From assembly GCF_002573715.1 (NCBI RefSeq), contig NZ_PDHM01000016.1, positions 751,980 to 815,979 on the forward strand: a stretch of DNA of 64,000 nt. Direction: 5' to 3'. The stretch is from Paenibacillus sp. EZ-K15 (GTDB taxonomy: Bacteria; Bacillota; Bacilli; Paenibacillales; Paenibacillaceae). Shown here piece by piece: positions 17,075 to 26,613 of this stretch. A program made the position numbers and the translations under genes. Each line of letters starts with the position of its first letter. Position 1 is the stretch's first letter. Under the pieces are notes generated by a model. That model saw only the letters and a program-made list of their open reading frames with translations. It did not search any database and was not told where the DNA came from.

Positions 17075-20005
17075 TTAATCGCTATCCGACTTGTTCGCCT
17101 GATTCTCTTCATAAATAATCGGATACGACTGGCTTCCGATCAGCATTCTCCGCCCTTGGAACTCATCATACAGATTGATGCGAACTCCCCCTCCGCTTAC
17201 ATTTTTGCGGAAATTGTTATTCACTGTAATGGAGTATGATTTATTGCTGCCGATGGACAAATCGGTGCCGAGTGTTAAAGTCTTCTCCGTGGATTGTCCG
17301 GTCGGGTCAATAATCTCCATAATGAGTTTATGTTCATATTCACCTGTCTCGTAATCGCCATTCCTCATGAGATTATAATGAATAGCGGTATTGAGCATGT
17401 CTTTCCCTTCACTAAGTCTAGCTTCTCCTCTCGTAATGGAGAGTTTATAAGGAAACAATTCCACATTCCCTAGATTCGTTGCTGGTTGGATAGCTCTAGG
17501 GCTAAGCGCTAATCCCACTGTATTGATCGATCCAATAACTGCCGTTGATTCTTCCTCGAGATCGGTCAGCTTTCCGCCTGCTACACCTTCGCCGACATAC
17601 AATACAAGCTGTGAAGTATTCACATTCAGCGGAAGCTTGCTCCAAACGGTCACCAGATTTTTTCCTTTCGGGCTTGTCTTGACGGACGATTGCTTGACCT
17701 CTGCCTCAAAATACTCGTTGTCCGGTGTTTTGTAGTAAGCCACCAGCTGGGCCTGCTTGGATTGACGTGTTTCCTGACTGGCCATCTCTAGTTCCGTGTA
17801 TATCAAATTGGAGCTGCTGTCCTGGTAAACGGTACTCATTCGTTCACGGACCTCCGCTTTCTTGCCAGGCGTATGGATCATATAAGAATCACCTGCAGCA
17901 ACCTGGTTAACCACATTGTTAACCGCTCGGGTATTTAGCGACAGAAATCTCGTGACGTCCTCTCCTGAACTTTCCTGAAGCTCAATGCGTAATTGATTGA
18001 AATTATAGGAATAAGGCACATTGGCAAGTACATACAGCTCTATGGTTTCATTAGGCGCCAGAGTCGTCTGATCATTCGGTATCACGATTTGAGCTGTACT
18101 GCTGAGGTCTCGCATATCAGCCTTAACTTGGGCTTTGAGTTCCGGCAGCTGTACGGTTAACGCTTTGGTGTTACGAATGCTGATACGGGCTGCAATTTGA
18201 TCCCCATCTCCCCAAGGCATCCGCTGATATGAGCTCAGCTTTACGCCGAATGTGCCATGGTCGTTCTCGATGATATTCTCTGAGCCCAGATGGCTTTTAC
18301 CTTCCTGAGCATAAGGGATTTTATAGTGGGCTGTCGGGAAGCTGATCTTCCCCTCCACAGCCGGCTCCGTCAATTGCAGCTGCAATTGAGTCTGTTTCAT
18401 ATGCAATGGCACATCTGCACTGAGATCGATGAGCTTCTCTTCCAGCGGCTTCAGCGTAACATTGGCAAGTGCCTTCGCATTCACCGGGATGCTGTACCCT
18501 TCATCCGTGAGGATGGAAAGCTCATAAGCCGGCAGCTTCAATGATTTTTCACCAAGATTTTTAACGCGGAATTGAAGGCTCCATTTGCCGGTATCGTTCT
18601 CAGCAAATACGGCAGCATGTTTCAGCTGCGTTTCAATCATAAGGTGATTAACGGATATTTTTTTGACGGCATAATCCGCCGCAGGCACATCAGCCGTAAC
18701 GGAAGGCAGCTTGAAGGTTTTTACTGGTAGCGTCATTTTTAAAGCTTCATCTTCCTGCATGAATTGCATCGTCATATTGTCGGTTTTGAGTTTGGACGGA
18801 ACCTCTGCCAGATAATAAATCGTTCGCTTCTGCCCTGGCTGAATCTTGAAGCTGGCTCCTGTTTCGTCCTCAGGCACAAGGTCGAATACCGAGCCGCCAG
18901 ACGACTTTAGTTGTACTTTATATCCAGGGTCACTTAGCACCTTCTTACCTCCGTTTGCAAAATTGACCCCGATTCTCAAGTACACTTTCCCATTATGTTT
19001 CATACGCTGCATTCTTTCTGCCTTGACCGTAACAGGCTGCTGTTTCATCCGCAGCTTTGCGCTTTTGCCCTTAGCCACGGCGGTATCCGTTGCTGCTGCC
19101 GGTAGCTTGAACGATTGCACAGGAAGGTTGATTTTCAATGCTTCATCTTCCTGCGCCAGCTGCAGTGTCATGCCATTCGTCTTTATCGCGGAAGGGATCT
19201 CCGCCCAATAGTAAATGACTCTGCTCTCCTGAGGCTGGAGATTGTAGTCAGTGCTAGACGATTCGGGCAAGAGTTCAAATACCGAGCCGCCGGCCGATAT
19301 TAGATATGCTTTATATCCTGGATCGCTAAGCACCTTGGTTCCTCCATTCGAGAGCTTCATCCCCAATTTTATATATATTTTTCCATTGATTGTATACCTC
19401 TCTACCGTATCTGCCTTGGCCGTAACTGAAATATTATTCATCTTCATCTTCATCTTCTTGCTCTTGCCTACAGGAACTACAGATGAGTACTGGGCCGGAA
19501 TCCTGAAACCTCCCAGCTTCTTCTCATAAGTGGCGCTGCTAAAATCCCATCCGAATATGGAAACCTTCATTCCGTTTACCTGTGCCGATCGTCCAATGTT
19601 CACATAGTATGTCACGGATTGACTGCTATTCGCAGGCAACGTTCTTTTACCAGCATCACTCGTAACAACTTTTCCTTTTACGATGGCGCCACTCGGGGTG
19701 GAAACCTTGGAAAAATAATCGATAAGATCTACTCTACTGCCACTGTTATTACTGTAACGAAGTGTGTACGTGAGAATATTCCCGTCAGGTTGAACAGAAA
19801 TATTCATATCCGTCAGCTTCACACTGACGCTCTGCTTCAATGTGACCGAGCCGAGTTTATCCAGCGTGAACATAGACGCGGCTGCAGCAGATTTGGAAAC
19901 AGACGAATCAGCTGCGGATGTCCCGTATGTGTCCAGGACAAAAGATTGACTCAACACCGCAGCGCATAGCATCATTGCTATGCATGTCTTTTTTTGCCTG
20001 TGCAT
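17075..20005 (-). CDS. Large secreted protein with tandem beta-sandwich repeats
   Basis: A 976-residue exported protein, last gene of the ABC/HlyD operon. A signal peptide (basic RQKK, then IAMMLCAAVLSQSFVLDTYG) is followed by an alanine/serine-rich linker and then at least four units of about 120-130 residues (about 55-172, 180-302, 312-433, 447-560), and less similar units to the end. Units 2 and 3 are close copies: both have NGK-YI/LRIG, KVLSDPGYK, GGSVF-L-PE, QP..RIYY.AE.PS and QEDEALK. The pattern looks like Ig-like or DUF4352-type extracellular domains. There is no sortase motif, SLH domain or membrane anchor. It may form a surface layer or a scaffold for the transporter. I do not recognise a named family. 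Confidence 0.7.
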   Translation of the reverse strand: MHRQKKTCIAMMLCAAVLSQSFVLDTYGTSAADSSVSKSAAAASMFTLDKLGSVTLKQSVSVKLTDMNISVQPDGNILTYTLRYSNNSGSRVDLIDYFSKVSTPSGAIVKGKVVTSDAGKRTLPANSSQSVTYYVNIGRSAQVNGMKVSIFGWDFSSATYEKKLGGFRIPAQYSSVVPVGKSKKMKMKMNNISVTAKADTVERYTINGKIYIKLGMKLSNGGTKVLSDPGYKAYLISAGGSVFELLPESSSTDYNLQPQESRVIYYWAEIPSAIKTNGMTLQLAQEDEALKINLPVQSFKLPAAATDTAVAKGKSAKLRMKQQPVTVKAERMQRMKHNGKVYLRIGVNFANGGKKVLSDPGYKVQLKSSGGSVFDLVPEDETGASFKIQPGQKRTIYYLAEVPSKLKTDNMTMQFMQEDEALKMTLPVKTFKLPSVTADVPAADYAVKKISVNHLMIETQLKHAAVFAENDTGKWSLQFRVKNLGEKSLKLPAYELSILTDEGYSIPVNAKALANVTLKPLEEKLIDLSADVPLHMKQTQLQLQLTEPAVEGKISFPTAHYKIPYAQEGKSHLGSENIIENDHGTFGVKLSSYQRMPWGDGDQIAARISIRNTKALTVQLPELKAQVKADMRDLSSTAQIVIPNDQTTLAPNETIELYVLANVPYSYNFNQLRIELQESSGEDVTRFLSLNTRAVNNVVNQVAAGDSYMIHTPGKKAEVRERMSTVYQDSSSNLIYTELEMASQETRQSKQAQLVAYYKTPDNEYFEAEVKQSSVKTSPKGKNLVTVWSKLPLNVNTSQLVLYVGEGVAGGKLTDLEEESTAVIGSINTVGLALSPRAIQPATNLGNVELFPYKLSITRGEARLSEGKDMLNTAIHYNLMRNGDYETGEYEHKLIMEIIDPTGQSTEKTLTLGTDLSIGSNKSYSITVNNNFRKNVSGGGVRINLYDEFQGRRMLIGSQSYPIIYEENQANKSDSD

Positions 20006-20111
20006 AAATGTACCTCCCTGTATAAAAAAGAAAAGAATTTATATTTGGCTTTCCCTCTTCTGTGAAATAGAAAGCAGCGCACAAACGTGGGCTGCTTCCT
20101 GGATGATCTTC

Positions 20112-21452
20112 CTATTCGTTTAAATAGGTGGTGACTCGGTTCTGGATCAGCTTCGCCACTTCTTCTGCGGTTTTCTGTCCGCTGAAGTACGCCATAGACT
20201 CTTCACCCGCAATCGATATCACTTTACTGTCTAGATCCACGTATTGATCCGCGGACTGAACAATTTGTTTAAACACATTGAATTGTTCGTCAGATACTTT
20301 GGCCGGCTGCCCATTCGGAAGCTTATAATCGCCACCTCCTACTTTTTCCTGAAGGTCATCGATCAGCTTTTCATTTACGGATTTAAGCATCGAGAACCCT
20401 TCTCTTTCCTGCAGTAATTGTGCTTCTTCAGACAACAGGAAGGATATGAACTTCCAAGCTTCTTCTTGTGCTGGCGATTTGGCATGGATAGCGAACACGG
20501 AAGATGTAAAAACTCTCGCGCCTTTTTGACCTGCGGTTTCTCCCGCTCTGGGTAACAGCATGATCTTGGGATGATCAAACAACATATAGGGGCCTTCGAT
20601 TAATTGAAGCGGTGACATAATCGGTGTGGAGCTGAACAATTGATTGCCCGGCTTAGCCGAATCGGATGTTATGATCTTCTCATCATTCATTTTCATGGCT
20701 TGCTGAAGCAAATCCACAAATTCCGGAGAGTCGAACGATGCCTTTTTGGCTGAAGGCTCAACAAATGCAGCGTAGTTCTCAAAAAGCATCTCCTGAAAGA
20801 GGTATTCCGGCGGGTAGGACGCTAATGCATACATCTCGTTGGCACCGCTCTCCTTAGCCTTCCGGATCACTTCTTTCGAAACCTTCTCGAACTCCTTCCA
20901 ATCCCAACTCTTATCATCGAACGCTACATTAGCGTTGTCCAGCATGTCCCCATTACCAACCAATACTCTCAAAGAGTAACCCAATGGGATGGTATACACT
21001 CCGTCATTCAGCTTCAGACCGTCCACTATCTTCATTTGTAAATCGTCTTTATCGAGCGTCTGGTCCTGCTCCAGCAAATCATTCATATTTAACAGAAAAC
21101 CTTTGGACACATATTCTTTGAGAGGCAGGTTGTCAACTTGAAGGATATCTACGCCTTTTCCCGATAACATCGCTGTATTCGTTGTCGTTTGATACTTCTC
21201 GAATTCCCCCGGTCCCCATTGTTCACCCATGCTTTTATATGCTTGAATCTGCAAGTCGATATCCGGATGTTTCTCTTCGAACTTTTTTTCCAACGTTTGA
21301 TAGAATGGATTCGACTCCCTTAGCGATAGGGTAAGAACTGTTTTCCCCTCTTTCGTTGCTGCCTTATCCGCGTTCCCGGCTTCTCCTGAGCCGCATGCGG
21401 TTAAACTCGCGATTAAAGCACCCATAGAAATAAGTAAAAGCCATTTTTTCAT
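20112..21452 (-). CDS. Extracellular solute-binding lipoprotein (family 1)
   Basis: A 446-residue lipoprotein. Signal peptide MKKWLLLISMGALIASLTAC ends in a lipobox with Cys20. The body is a type I sugar-binding fold, with the family piece DILQVDNLPLKEYVSKG near 100 and KSPAQEEAWKFISFLLS near 320. An AGGAGG site before the ATG at 21452 makes this the start; the longer frame begins inside the upstream adaptor's stop region. It is fed by two permeases of the same operon, from which it is separated by an HlyD adaptor, an unusual arrangement. The ligand is probably an oligosaccharide or glycan fragment; this is a family inference. Confidence 0.88.
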   Translation of the reverse strand: MKKWLLLISMGALIASLTACGSGEAGNADKAATKEGKTVLTLSLRESNPFYQTLEKKFEEKHPDIDLQIQAYKSMGEQWGPGEFEKYQTTTNTAMLSGKGVDILQVDNLPLKEYVSKGFLLNMNDLLEQDQTLDKDDLQMKIVDGLKLNDGVYTIPLGYSLRVLVGNGDMLDNANVAFDDKSWDWKEFEKVSKEVIRKAKESGANEMYALASYPPEYLFQEMLFENYAAFVEPSAKKASFDSPEFVDLLQQAMKMNDEKIITSDSAKPGNQLFSSTPIMSPLQLIEGPYMLFDHPKIMLLPRAGETAGQKGARVFTSSVFAIHAKSPAQEEAWKFISFLLSEEAQLLQEREGFSMLKSVNEKLIDDLQEKVGGGDYKLPNGQPAKVSDEQFNVFKQIVQSADQYVDLDSKVISIAGEESMAYFSGQKTAEEVAKLIQNRVTTYLNE

Positions 21453-21493
21453 CGTATGATTTCCTCCTGATATGTTCTGGTTACAACGCCTCA

Positions 21494-22648
21494 CTATTCC
21501 AAACGAACCCGGCTGCCATCCTGAAGAGGCTCGCTGCTTTTCAGAATGATCTTATCTTGTTCATAGATGCTATCCGTTTGGATCATCGTTTCTTTGTCAT
21601 TCCGCTCGCCGAACTTAATGTTGACTTTTCGTGCAACAAAGACATTACCGAGTGCACCCGGCTGCTCGACGACAACAAAAACGTACATGCCTTCCCGGTC
21701 CTGATGAATAGCTTCATTAGAAACAAGCAGCCCTTGATCGAGAGAGCTTTTCTCGATGTTAATCCGAGCCTGCTCACCTCCTTTCAGCTTGGCGTTGATG
21801 AGTTTAATACGAATTCTCTTTTGAGGGACGGTTATCGTCTCGGCTCCTTCGGTTGCCCCCTCAATCATCGGTTCCGCATTGGTGATTTCTTCAATTACAC
21901 CTTCCATGACATTGGCTTGCTGCTCTTTATCTGTGTGGACTTCTACCTCGATCCGCTCACCAACGGATATCCCAATGCTGGACAAGCGTTTTGCATCAGC
22001 GCCGACTTCAAACCTATAACCTTGGCTGCTATTCGAGACAATGACATCCGGCTCGCCCGCAGATGCCAGTCCTTCAACCGCATTCAGCTTCGTTACAATA
22101 CCGTCGAAGGGAGCGGTAAGCATCCGATCTTTTGCCAGTCGTTCTTTCATCTCGTTGATCTTGCGTTCTTGCGCAGCAATATCGAGTTTCCCTTTTTCAA
22201 TTTCACGTTTTGCGCTGCGCAGCTTAAGCTCATCCTCCCCAATGGAAGATTGAATAAACTGATCCTGAAGATTTTGCTGCTCAATCTTTTGCTTTTCCAG
22301 ATTCGTTACTTCAAGTTCGATTTCTTGTCTTGCCGTTGGGTTGTCATAAGCGATAAGCTTCTGTCCCTTCTTAACACGTTCACCTTCTTTTACGTGAATC
22401 TGCTGAGCCTTCCAGTCGTTTGAACTGGATAGTTTAGCTTCGGCGATCGGCTGAAGTATTCCGCTTCCCGCGATCGATAGCTCAATGCCTCCCTGTTTCG
22501 GCTGTTCCGTGGTCACCTTGGGCAAGGTCAACGACTGCAGCGTGTTACTGAACAATGTAAACAGCAGCAGCACACCCATAAAACCCATGAACACGATTTG
22601 AAGGATTCGCTTTCGTCTTTGGTCAGCTAACCCTTTTCCTAGCTCCAT
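21494..22648 (-). CDS. HlyD/MacA-type adaptor (membrane fusion protein)
   Basis: A 384-residue protein. One N-terminal membrane helix (ILQIVFMGFMGVLLLFTLFS), a lipoyl/barrel-sandwich half around 55-100 (AKLSSSNDWKAQQIHVKEG, then ERVKKGQKLIAYD), a coiled coil rich in E, K and Q at about 105-175, the second half-motif LTAPFDGIVTKL, and a C-terminal beta-barrel part. In Gram-positive bacteria such adaptors join ABC exporters such as YknXYZ. Here no exporter ATPase or MacB-type permease is present; it lies between sugar importer permeases and their binding protein. Its partner is therefore unclear. It could help assemble or energise the importer or the large secreted protein. Confidence 0.88.
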   Translation of the reverse strand: MELGKGLADQRRKRILQIVFMGFMGVLLLFTLFSNTLQSLTLPKVTTEQPKQGGIELSIAGSGILQPIAEAKLSSSNDWKAQQIHVKEGERVKKGQKLIAYDNPTARQEIELEVTNLEKQKIEQQNLQDQFIQSSIGEDELKLRSAKREIEKGKLDIAAQERKINEMKERLAKDRMLTAPFDGIVTKLNAVEGLASAGEPDVIVSNSSQGYRFEVGADAKRLSSIGISVGERIEVEVHTDKEQQANVMEGVIEEITNAEPMIEGATEGAETITVPQKRIRIKLINAKLKGGEQARINIEKSSLDQGLLVSNEAIHQDREGMYVFVVVEQPGALGNVFVARKVNIKFGERNDKETMIQTDSIYEQDKIILKSSEPLQDGSRVRLE

Positions 22649-22684
22649 ATCCTTTCTTCTCCTCCTAAAAACCGCCCTAATAAG

Positions 22685-23578
22685 TTAACCCTTAACACCT
22701 GACAATTGAATGCCCTCTATGAAATACGACTCCGCATACAGAAATAACATTACCATCGGGGCCATATAGAGCATGGATGCAGCAAAGGCAATCCCCCGGT
22801 CGCTATCATTAATCCTGGATAAAAAGACGGACAGCGGCTGCTTGAACGGGTCGTCCAAAAAAATAAGCGGCTGCTCCACCATGTTCCAATAATCAACGAA
22901 CAGCAAGATCACAAGTGCGGCCAATCCCGGCTTGATCATCGGAACAATCATCGTTATAAAAATCCGCAAATGTCCGGCACCGTCTATTTTGGCAGCTTCG
23001 ATGTAGGCATAGGGAATGTCCAGCATGAACTGTCTGAGCATAAATACGCCAAAAGCTGCGAAAATGCCAGGAACAATGATGGCGCCCGTACTATTCAGCA
23101 TGCCAAGCTTATCGACCATAATATAGTTGGGTACCAGCGTGACTTGGAACGGCATGAGCATCGTCATGACATAGACCAAAAACATCGAATCCCGGCCGCG
23201 GAATTTCAGCTTGGAGAATGCATAAGCAGCCAGTGCTGCGACGAGTGTCTGTCCCATAATGATCGGCACCACCATGAACACGGAGTTCCAGAACATCGTC
23301 AGATACTTCGGATTGTCGATGAACACCTTCCCATACTGTGCAAAAGACACCTTGTCCGGAATCAGTTTCAGATTTGCAAAAGAACCATCTCTACCTGGAA
23401 TCGCTTCTCTCATTTGACCGATGAGGCCGTAATTGATCTGGATCTCCAGTTCTGTCATTAGTGAATTTGTGAATGTGATCACAATTGGTGATAGTAAAAT
23501 CATGGCGATAACACCCATGACGAATGTTAATACACTTTTTTTCAATATATGGACAACTCGCACGAAACTTTGCTCCAC
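22685..23578 (-). CDS. Carbohydrate ABC transporter permease (MalG type)
   Basis: A 297-residue membrane protein with six predicted helices. The binding-protein-dependent transport signature is seen in EAAKIDGAGHLRIFITMIVPMIKPG (given in part: EAAKIDGAG at about 192), which docks the ATPase. The C-terminus is short, ending IEGIQLSGVKG, typical of MalG-type subunits. No ATPase gene is in the operon, so it probably uses a shared MsmX-type ATPase encoded elsewhere, as is common for Bacillales sugar importers. The adaptor gene follows after 36 bases. Confidence 0.85.
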   Translation of the reverse strand: MEQSFVRVVHILKKSVLTFVMGVIAMILLSPIVITFTNSLMTELEIQINYGLIGQMREAIPGRDGSFANLKLIPDKVSFAQYGKVFIDNPKYLTMFWNSVFMVVPIIMGQTLVAALAAYAFSKLKFRGRDSMFLVYVMTMLMPFQVTLVPNYIMVDKLGMLNSTGAIIVPGIFAAFGVFMLRQFMLDIPYAYIEAAKIDGAGHLRIFITMIVPMIKPGLAALVILLFVDYWNMVEQPLIFLDDPFKQPLSVFLSRINDSDRGIAFAASMLYMAPMVMLFLYAESYFIEGIQLSGVKG

Positions 23579-23581
23579 CTC

Positions 23582-24448
23582 CTATTCCATGTACTGCCGA
23601 TGTCGTCGCTCAATCGCAAACAGCACTAGTACAATCAGTAAAATACAGAGAAACATCAGGGTTGCCGCTGCAGTCAGCTTCTGAATGTCGAGTGACACAA
23701 ACATATTGTTCATATAATGCTGCATCATATAAATGCTGTCATGGGGGTAATCACCTGCGATCAGATACGTTTCACGGAACACTTTGAATGAATTGATAAT
23801 GGACATGATCACAACAAAAAACATCGTGGAAGTCAGATAGACCAGAGTAATACTTCGGAATTGCCGTAAACGACCAGCCCCCTCAATCCGGGCCGTTTCG
23901 TAGTAATCCTTCGGAATTTGCTGTAGTCCCGCCAGGAATAAAATGACGTTGTAACCGATGTTCTTCCATAGGTACACAATGATTACGACCCAACGTGCCG
24001 ATTCCGTCTTCATCCAGTCCACCCGTTCATATCCGAAGCTGTTCAGCCAGGCGTTCAGGGAGCCGTTCCAATCAAACAGCAGCTGCCAGATCATGATGAT
24101 GGAGGCGACGGGCACAACAAGCGGCATGACGTAAGCGGTTCGAAGCCATTTTTGAAAGTATGTATTTTTATGGAGCAGCATCGCTAACCCGAGCGATAGC
24201 ATGACCATAAGCGGAACACTGACCGCGCTGAAGAATAATGTGTTGGATGCCGCCTTGCGGAAGGAAGCACTCCCAAGCAGCTCCACGTAATTATCGAGAC
24301 CCGCAAAATGGCCGTCCACCGATTGGCTCATAAAGGAATAATACATACCCATGGCAAACGGGATAAGATAAAAGAGTGCAAATCCGATACCGCTTGGCAC
24401 GAGAAAGAACATGGCCGCCGAAGCATCCTTGCGGAGCCATTTTTTCAT
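23582..24448 (-). CDS. Carbohydrate ABC transporter permease (MalF type)
   Basis: A 288-residue membrane protein, first gene of the operon. Helices start at about 12 (AAMFFLVPSGIGFALFYLIP). The EAA loop is YYETARIEGAGRLRQFRSI near 200, which contacts the ATPase. Only three bases separate it from the MalG-type gene, so the two are co-expressed. Together they make the membrane channel for the solute-binding protein at 20112-21452. The substrate is unknown. Confidence 0.87.
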   Translation of the reverse strand: MKKWLRKDASAAMFFLVPSGIGFALFYLIPFAMGMYYSFMSQSVDGHFAGLDNYVELLGSASFRKAASNTLFFSAVSVPLMVMLSLGLAMLLHKNTYFQKWLRTAYVMPLVVPVASIIMIWQLLFDWNGSLNAWLNSFGYERVDWMKTESARWVVIIVYLWKNIGYNVILFLAGLQQIPKDYYETARIEGAGRLRQFRSITLVYLTSTMFFVVIMSIINSFKVFRETYLIAGDYPHDSIYMMQHYMNNMFVSLDIQKLTAAATLMFLCILLIVLVLFAIERRHRQYME

Positions 24449-24618
24449 GATTGACTGATCCTTCCTTTCTCAGTAAATTTTAGACCTCCATCCTGGCCTG
24501 TTACGCTTCCCAATACATTTAGAATAGATAAGATTGCTTAAGAAAAAAGTGGGGAAATATTAAAAATACCTAAAATATTGAAGTGACTAAGCGATTTCGT
24601 TACAAACAAAAGTGGTAC

Positions 24619-24659
24619 AATCATAACCACCCGTTGGACGGTTGGTTATGATTTTTTTG
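24619..24659 (+). terminator. Orphan rho-independent terminator
   Basis: Perfect 11-bp arms AATCATAACCA and TGGTTATGATT, 13-base loop, then TTTTTTT on the plus strand. There is no plus-strand gene in front of it, because the nearest gene to the left is the minus-strand permease. It may belong to an unseen small RNA or be a relic of a lost gene. Confidence 0.6.
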
Positions 24660-24669
24660 TTAGTGTCTC

Positions 24670-24841
24670 CTGCCCGTTAGCTTAATGAAATTGCATGGAA
24701 ACCCAGTTAGATACTTATCTAATTCGTAATCGGCTCATATTCTTGTCCTTTACGGCAATCGGAACAAGAACTTGTACCGATAAAACAAAAAAGCCGCTAA
24801 AATAGCGACTTTCAATGGGACCATGTTCTTGTCCCTCGACA
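24670..24841 (+). repeat. IS21-like terminal unit, subtype 1, one hairpin arm deleted, with tag
   Basis: Tag CTGCCCGTTAGCTTAATG, ATTGCATGGAAACCCAGTTAG, then GGCAATCGG joined directly to AACAAGAACTTGTACCGAT, so the left arm and loop are gone. The small GCCGCTAAAATAGCG hairpin and the terminus GTTCTTGTCCCTCGACA are intact. A further tag, GTCCCGTTAGCGTAATC, lies at 24938-24957 right behind the next gene's 3' end. Confidence 0.65.
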
Positions 24842-24974
24842 AGCCGGCTTCTCCCTATTTATCACTGCTGTGGCAATAGATATCGAAAAAGGTAGCCGCT
24901 TTGGGGTCGGCTGCCTTCAATGTCTTCATTGAGCTATCGTGTCCCGTTAGCGTAATCTACTTTTGGAGACAAGG

Positions 24975-25550
24975 TCATCTAACCTTCTGGTAAACGAGGC
25001 CTATGGCTCCAGAATCAAATGTCTTGTTTTCGATAAGTTTAAGATTGATCTTCTCCTTGAGACCTTGGAATAACGGCAACCCGCTGCCGATCAGGACGGG
25101 AGAAACCGTAATTTTATACTCATCTATTAAATCAAGCTGCATAAGGTAGTGTGCGAACCTAGGACTGCCGAGGATGACCATATCCTTGCCTGGTTGCTGT
25201 TTGAGGTTCTTGATCTCTTCCTCGACATCTTCTTTCACCAGTCTGGAATTGTTCCATTCGACTTTCTCCAGCGTCGTGGAAAAAACGATTTTGGCTGTCT
25301 TTTCGATCCACTCGGCATGATTCCGTTCATGCTGCGAAGCTGATGGGTTCGAAGGCACAGATGGCCAGTAGCTGTGCATCATCTGATAAGTCCCACGTCC
25401 CCAAATGACAGTGTCGGCAGTACTCAGAATTTCTTTCGCGTGTTTCTCCAAATCAGCATCGTAGGAAACCCAGCCAATGTCCATTTCACCGTTCGGCCCT
25501 TCTACAAAACCGTCAAGCGATGCGTGCAAAAATAGAACAAGTTTTCTCAT
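24975..25550 (-). CDS. Dihydrofolate reductase/RibD C-terminal-domain family protein
   Basis: A 191-residue protein of the YyaP/YwjB type: LVLFLHASLDGFVEGPNGE at the start, then VIWGRGTYQMMHSYWP and DMVILGSPRFAHYLMQLDLIDE (given only in part here) towards the C-terminus. The fold is that of DHFR and of the RibD reductase domain, which bind NADPH. Stand-alone members have no assigned substrate; some confer weak antifolate effects. The ATG at 25550 has an AAAGGAGAA site; a longer frame from 25604 would include that site and is not used. A CCCGTTAG tag follows its stop within 20 bases. Confidence 0.85.
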   Translation of the reverse strand: MRKLVLFLHASLDGFVEGPNGEMDIGWVSYDADLEKHAKEILSTADTVIWGRGTYQMMHSYWPSVPSNPSASQHERNHAEWIEKTAKIVFSTTLEKVEWNNSRLVKEDVEEEIKNLKQQPGKDMVILGSPRFAHYLMQLDLIDEYKITVSPVLIGSGLPLFQGLKEKINLKLIENKTFDSGAIGLVYQKVR

Positions 25551-25690
25551 TTTCAGTTCTCCTTTGTTCATAGGGATATCTACATTAACTATATTATAGG
25601 ACATTTCAGCTTGGTTGTTTCTTATAGATTGCTAATCACAAATGGAGTATCTTACTACCAGAAAAAATCCTTACTTTATATTCTACAAAA

Positions 25691-25891
25691 CTGCCCGTTA
25701 GCTTAATTAACCTGATTTTGTAGTACTTTTAAGCGCTAAGCTCGTACTTAATAATCCATATCAATTACGGTTAACCATAACGGTAATCGGTACAAGTTCT
25801 TGTCCTCGGCTCGGGACAAGAGCTTGTACCGATAAAACAAAAAAGCCGCTAATTGCGACTTTCAAAGGGAACATCTACTTTTCCACCGACA
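25691..25891 (+). repeat. IS21-like terminal unit, subtype 1, with tag
   Basis: Tag CTGCCCGTTAGCTTAATTA, a diverged stretch, then AACGGTAATCGGTACAAGTTC, the hairpin return arm GGGACAAGAGCTTGTACC, the small GCCGCTAATTGCG element and the terminus TACTTTTCCACCGACA. The left part differs from other copies; the right part is typical. Confidence 0.6.
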
Positions 25892-25929
25892 CATGTACGT
25901 ACCGGTTCCGGTCATTTGTAACACTCCCT

Positions 25930-26133
25930 TTACTCTTTCTTTTTTTTGAAGAAATCGAACTTGATCACATAATCAAAGAGAAAGGTGATTGCAACAACTC
26001 CAAGTGGAATCATTGCGTATGCCCAAGGCGGATTATTTGGAGCTTCACCAGGGGGTGCATCAATTAAAATCTCAAAAAGAACAACACAGTAAATTACAGC
26101 CAATACAATACCTGTTATGTTTCTATTTTTCAT
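25930..26133 (-). CDS. Small membrane protein with two helices
   Basis: Sixty-seven residues. Two hydrophobic helices (ITGIVLAVIYCVVLFEILI and YAMIPLGVVAITFLFDYVI) joined by a proline-rich loop DAPPGEAPNNPP, with a basic tail FFKKKKE. A GGGAGGTG site precedes the ATG. This is a credible real gene, but I do not recognise the family. It stands alone behind a repeat unit, like a one-gene cassette. Confidence 0.65.
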   Translation of the reverse strand: MKNRNITGIVLAVIYCVVLFEILIDAPPGEAPNNPPWAYAMIPLGVVAITFLFDYVIKFDFFKKKKE

Positions 26134-26497
26134 AGCTGTTTTTCACCTCCCTTAACATGAACAACCACTGAAAATAAATCCTCTTATGAAAATTCAAAAT
26201 AATTATATTGCTTTAATTCTATTTAAACCATTTTCAAGCAACGATATGAGTTGGCCATGCCACGAGCATTCCTCCAAATCCATATGGGTAACTATTCCAC
26301 AATTTATTTTAACACGAAATTGAATTCTACTGCCCGTTGGTCCGCCCCCGCCCACGCAATGCGGCAGTCGGCGGATTATCACCGTTTAAGACGGCAAAGT
26401 CGTCAGCAGTCTGAATCCAACAGGTGGCGCTTGGCGGAGGTATATTCATCCATGTCGCGGTGCCCATAAAAAACTGTAATCCATAATTGAATTATAC

Positions 26498-26613
26498 TGC
26501 CCGTTAGCTTAATGAATTAGAGCAGTGTAAAGTAGTTAACTATTTATATAACCGGTAATCGGACTATGTTCTTGTCGTTTACGGCAATCGGTACAAGTTC
26601 TTGTCCCCCGACA
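26498..26613 (+). repeat. IS21-like terminal unit, subtype 1, short form, with tag
   Basis: TTGAATTATACTGCCCGTTAG and CTTAATGAATTAG, then ACCGGTAATCGGACTATGTTC, one arm AATCGGTACAAGTTCTTGTC and the end CCCCCGACA. It lacks the second hairpin arm and the GCCGC stem. Another tag relic (CTACTGCCCGTTGG) is at 26326-26340. Between them (26340-26480) nothing is recognised. Confidence 0.6.
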
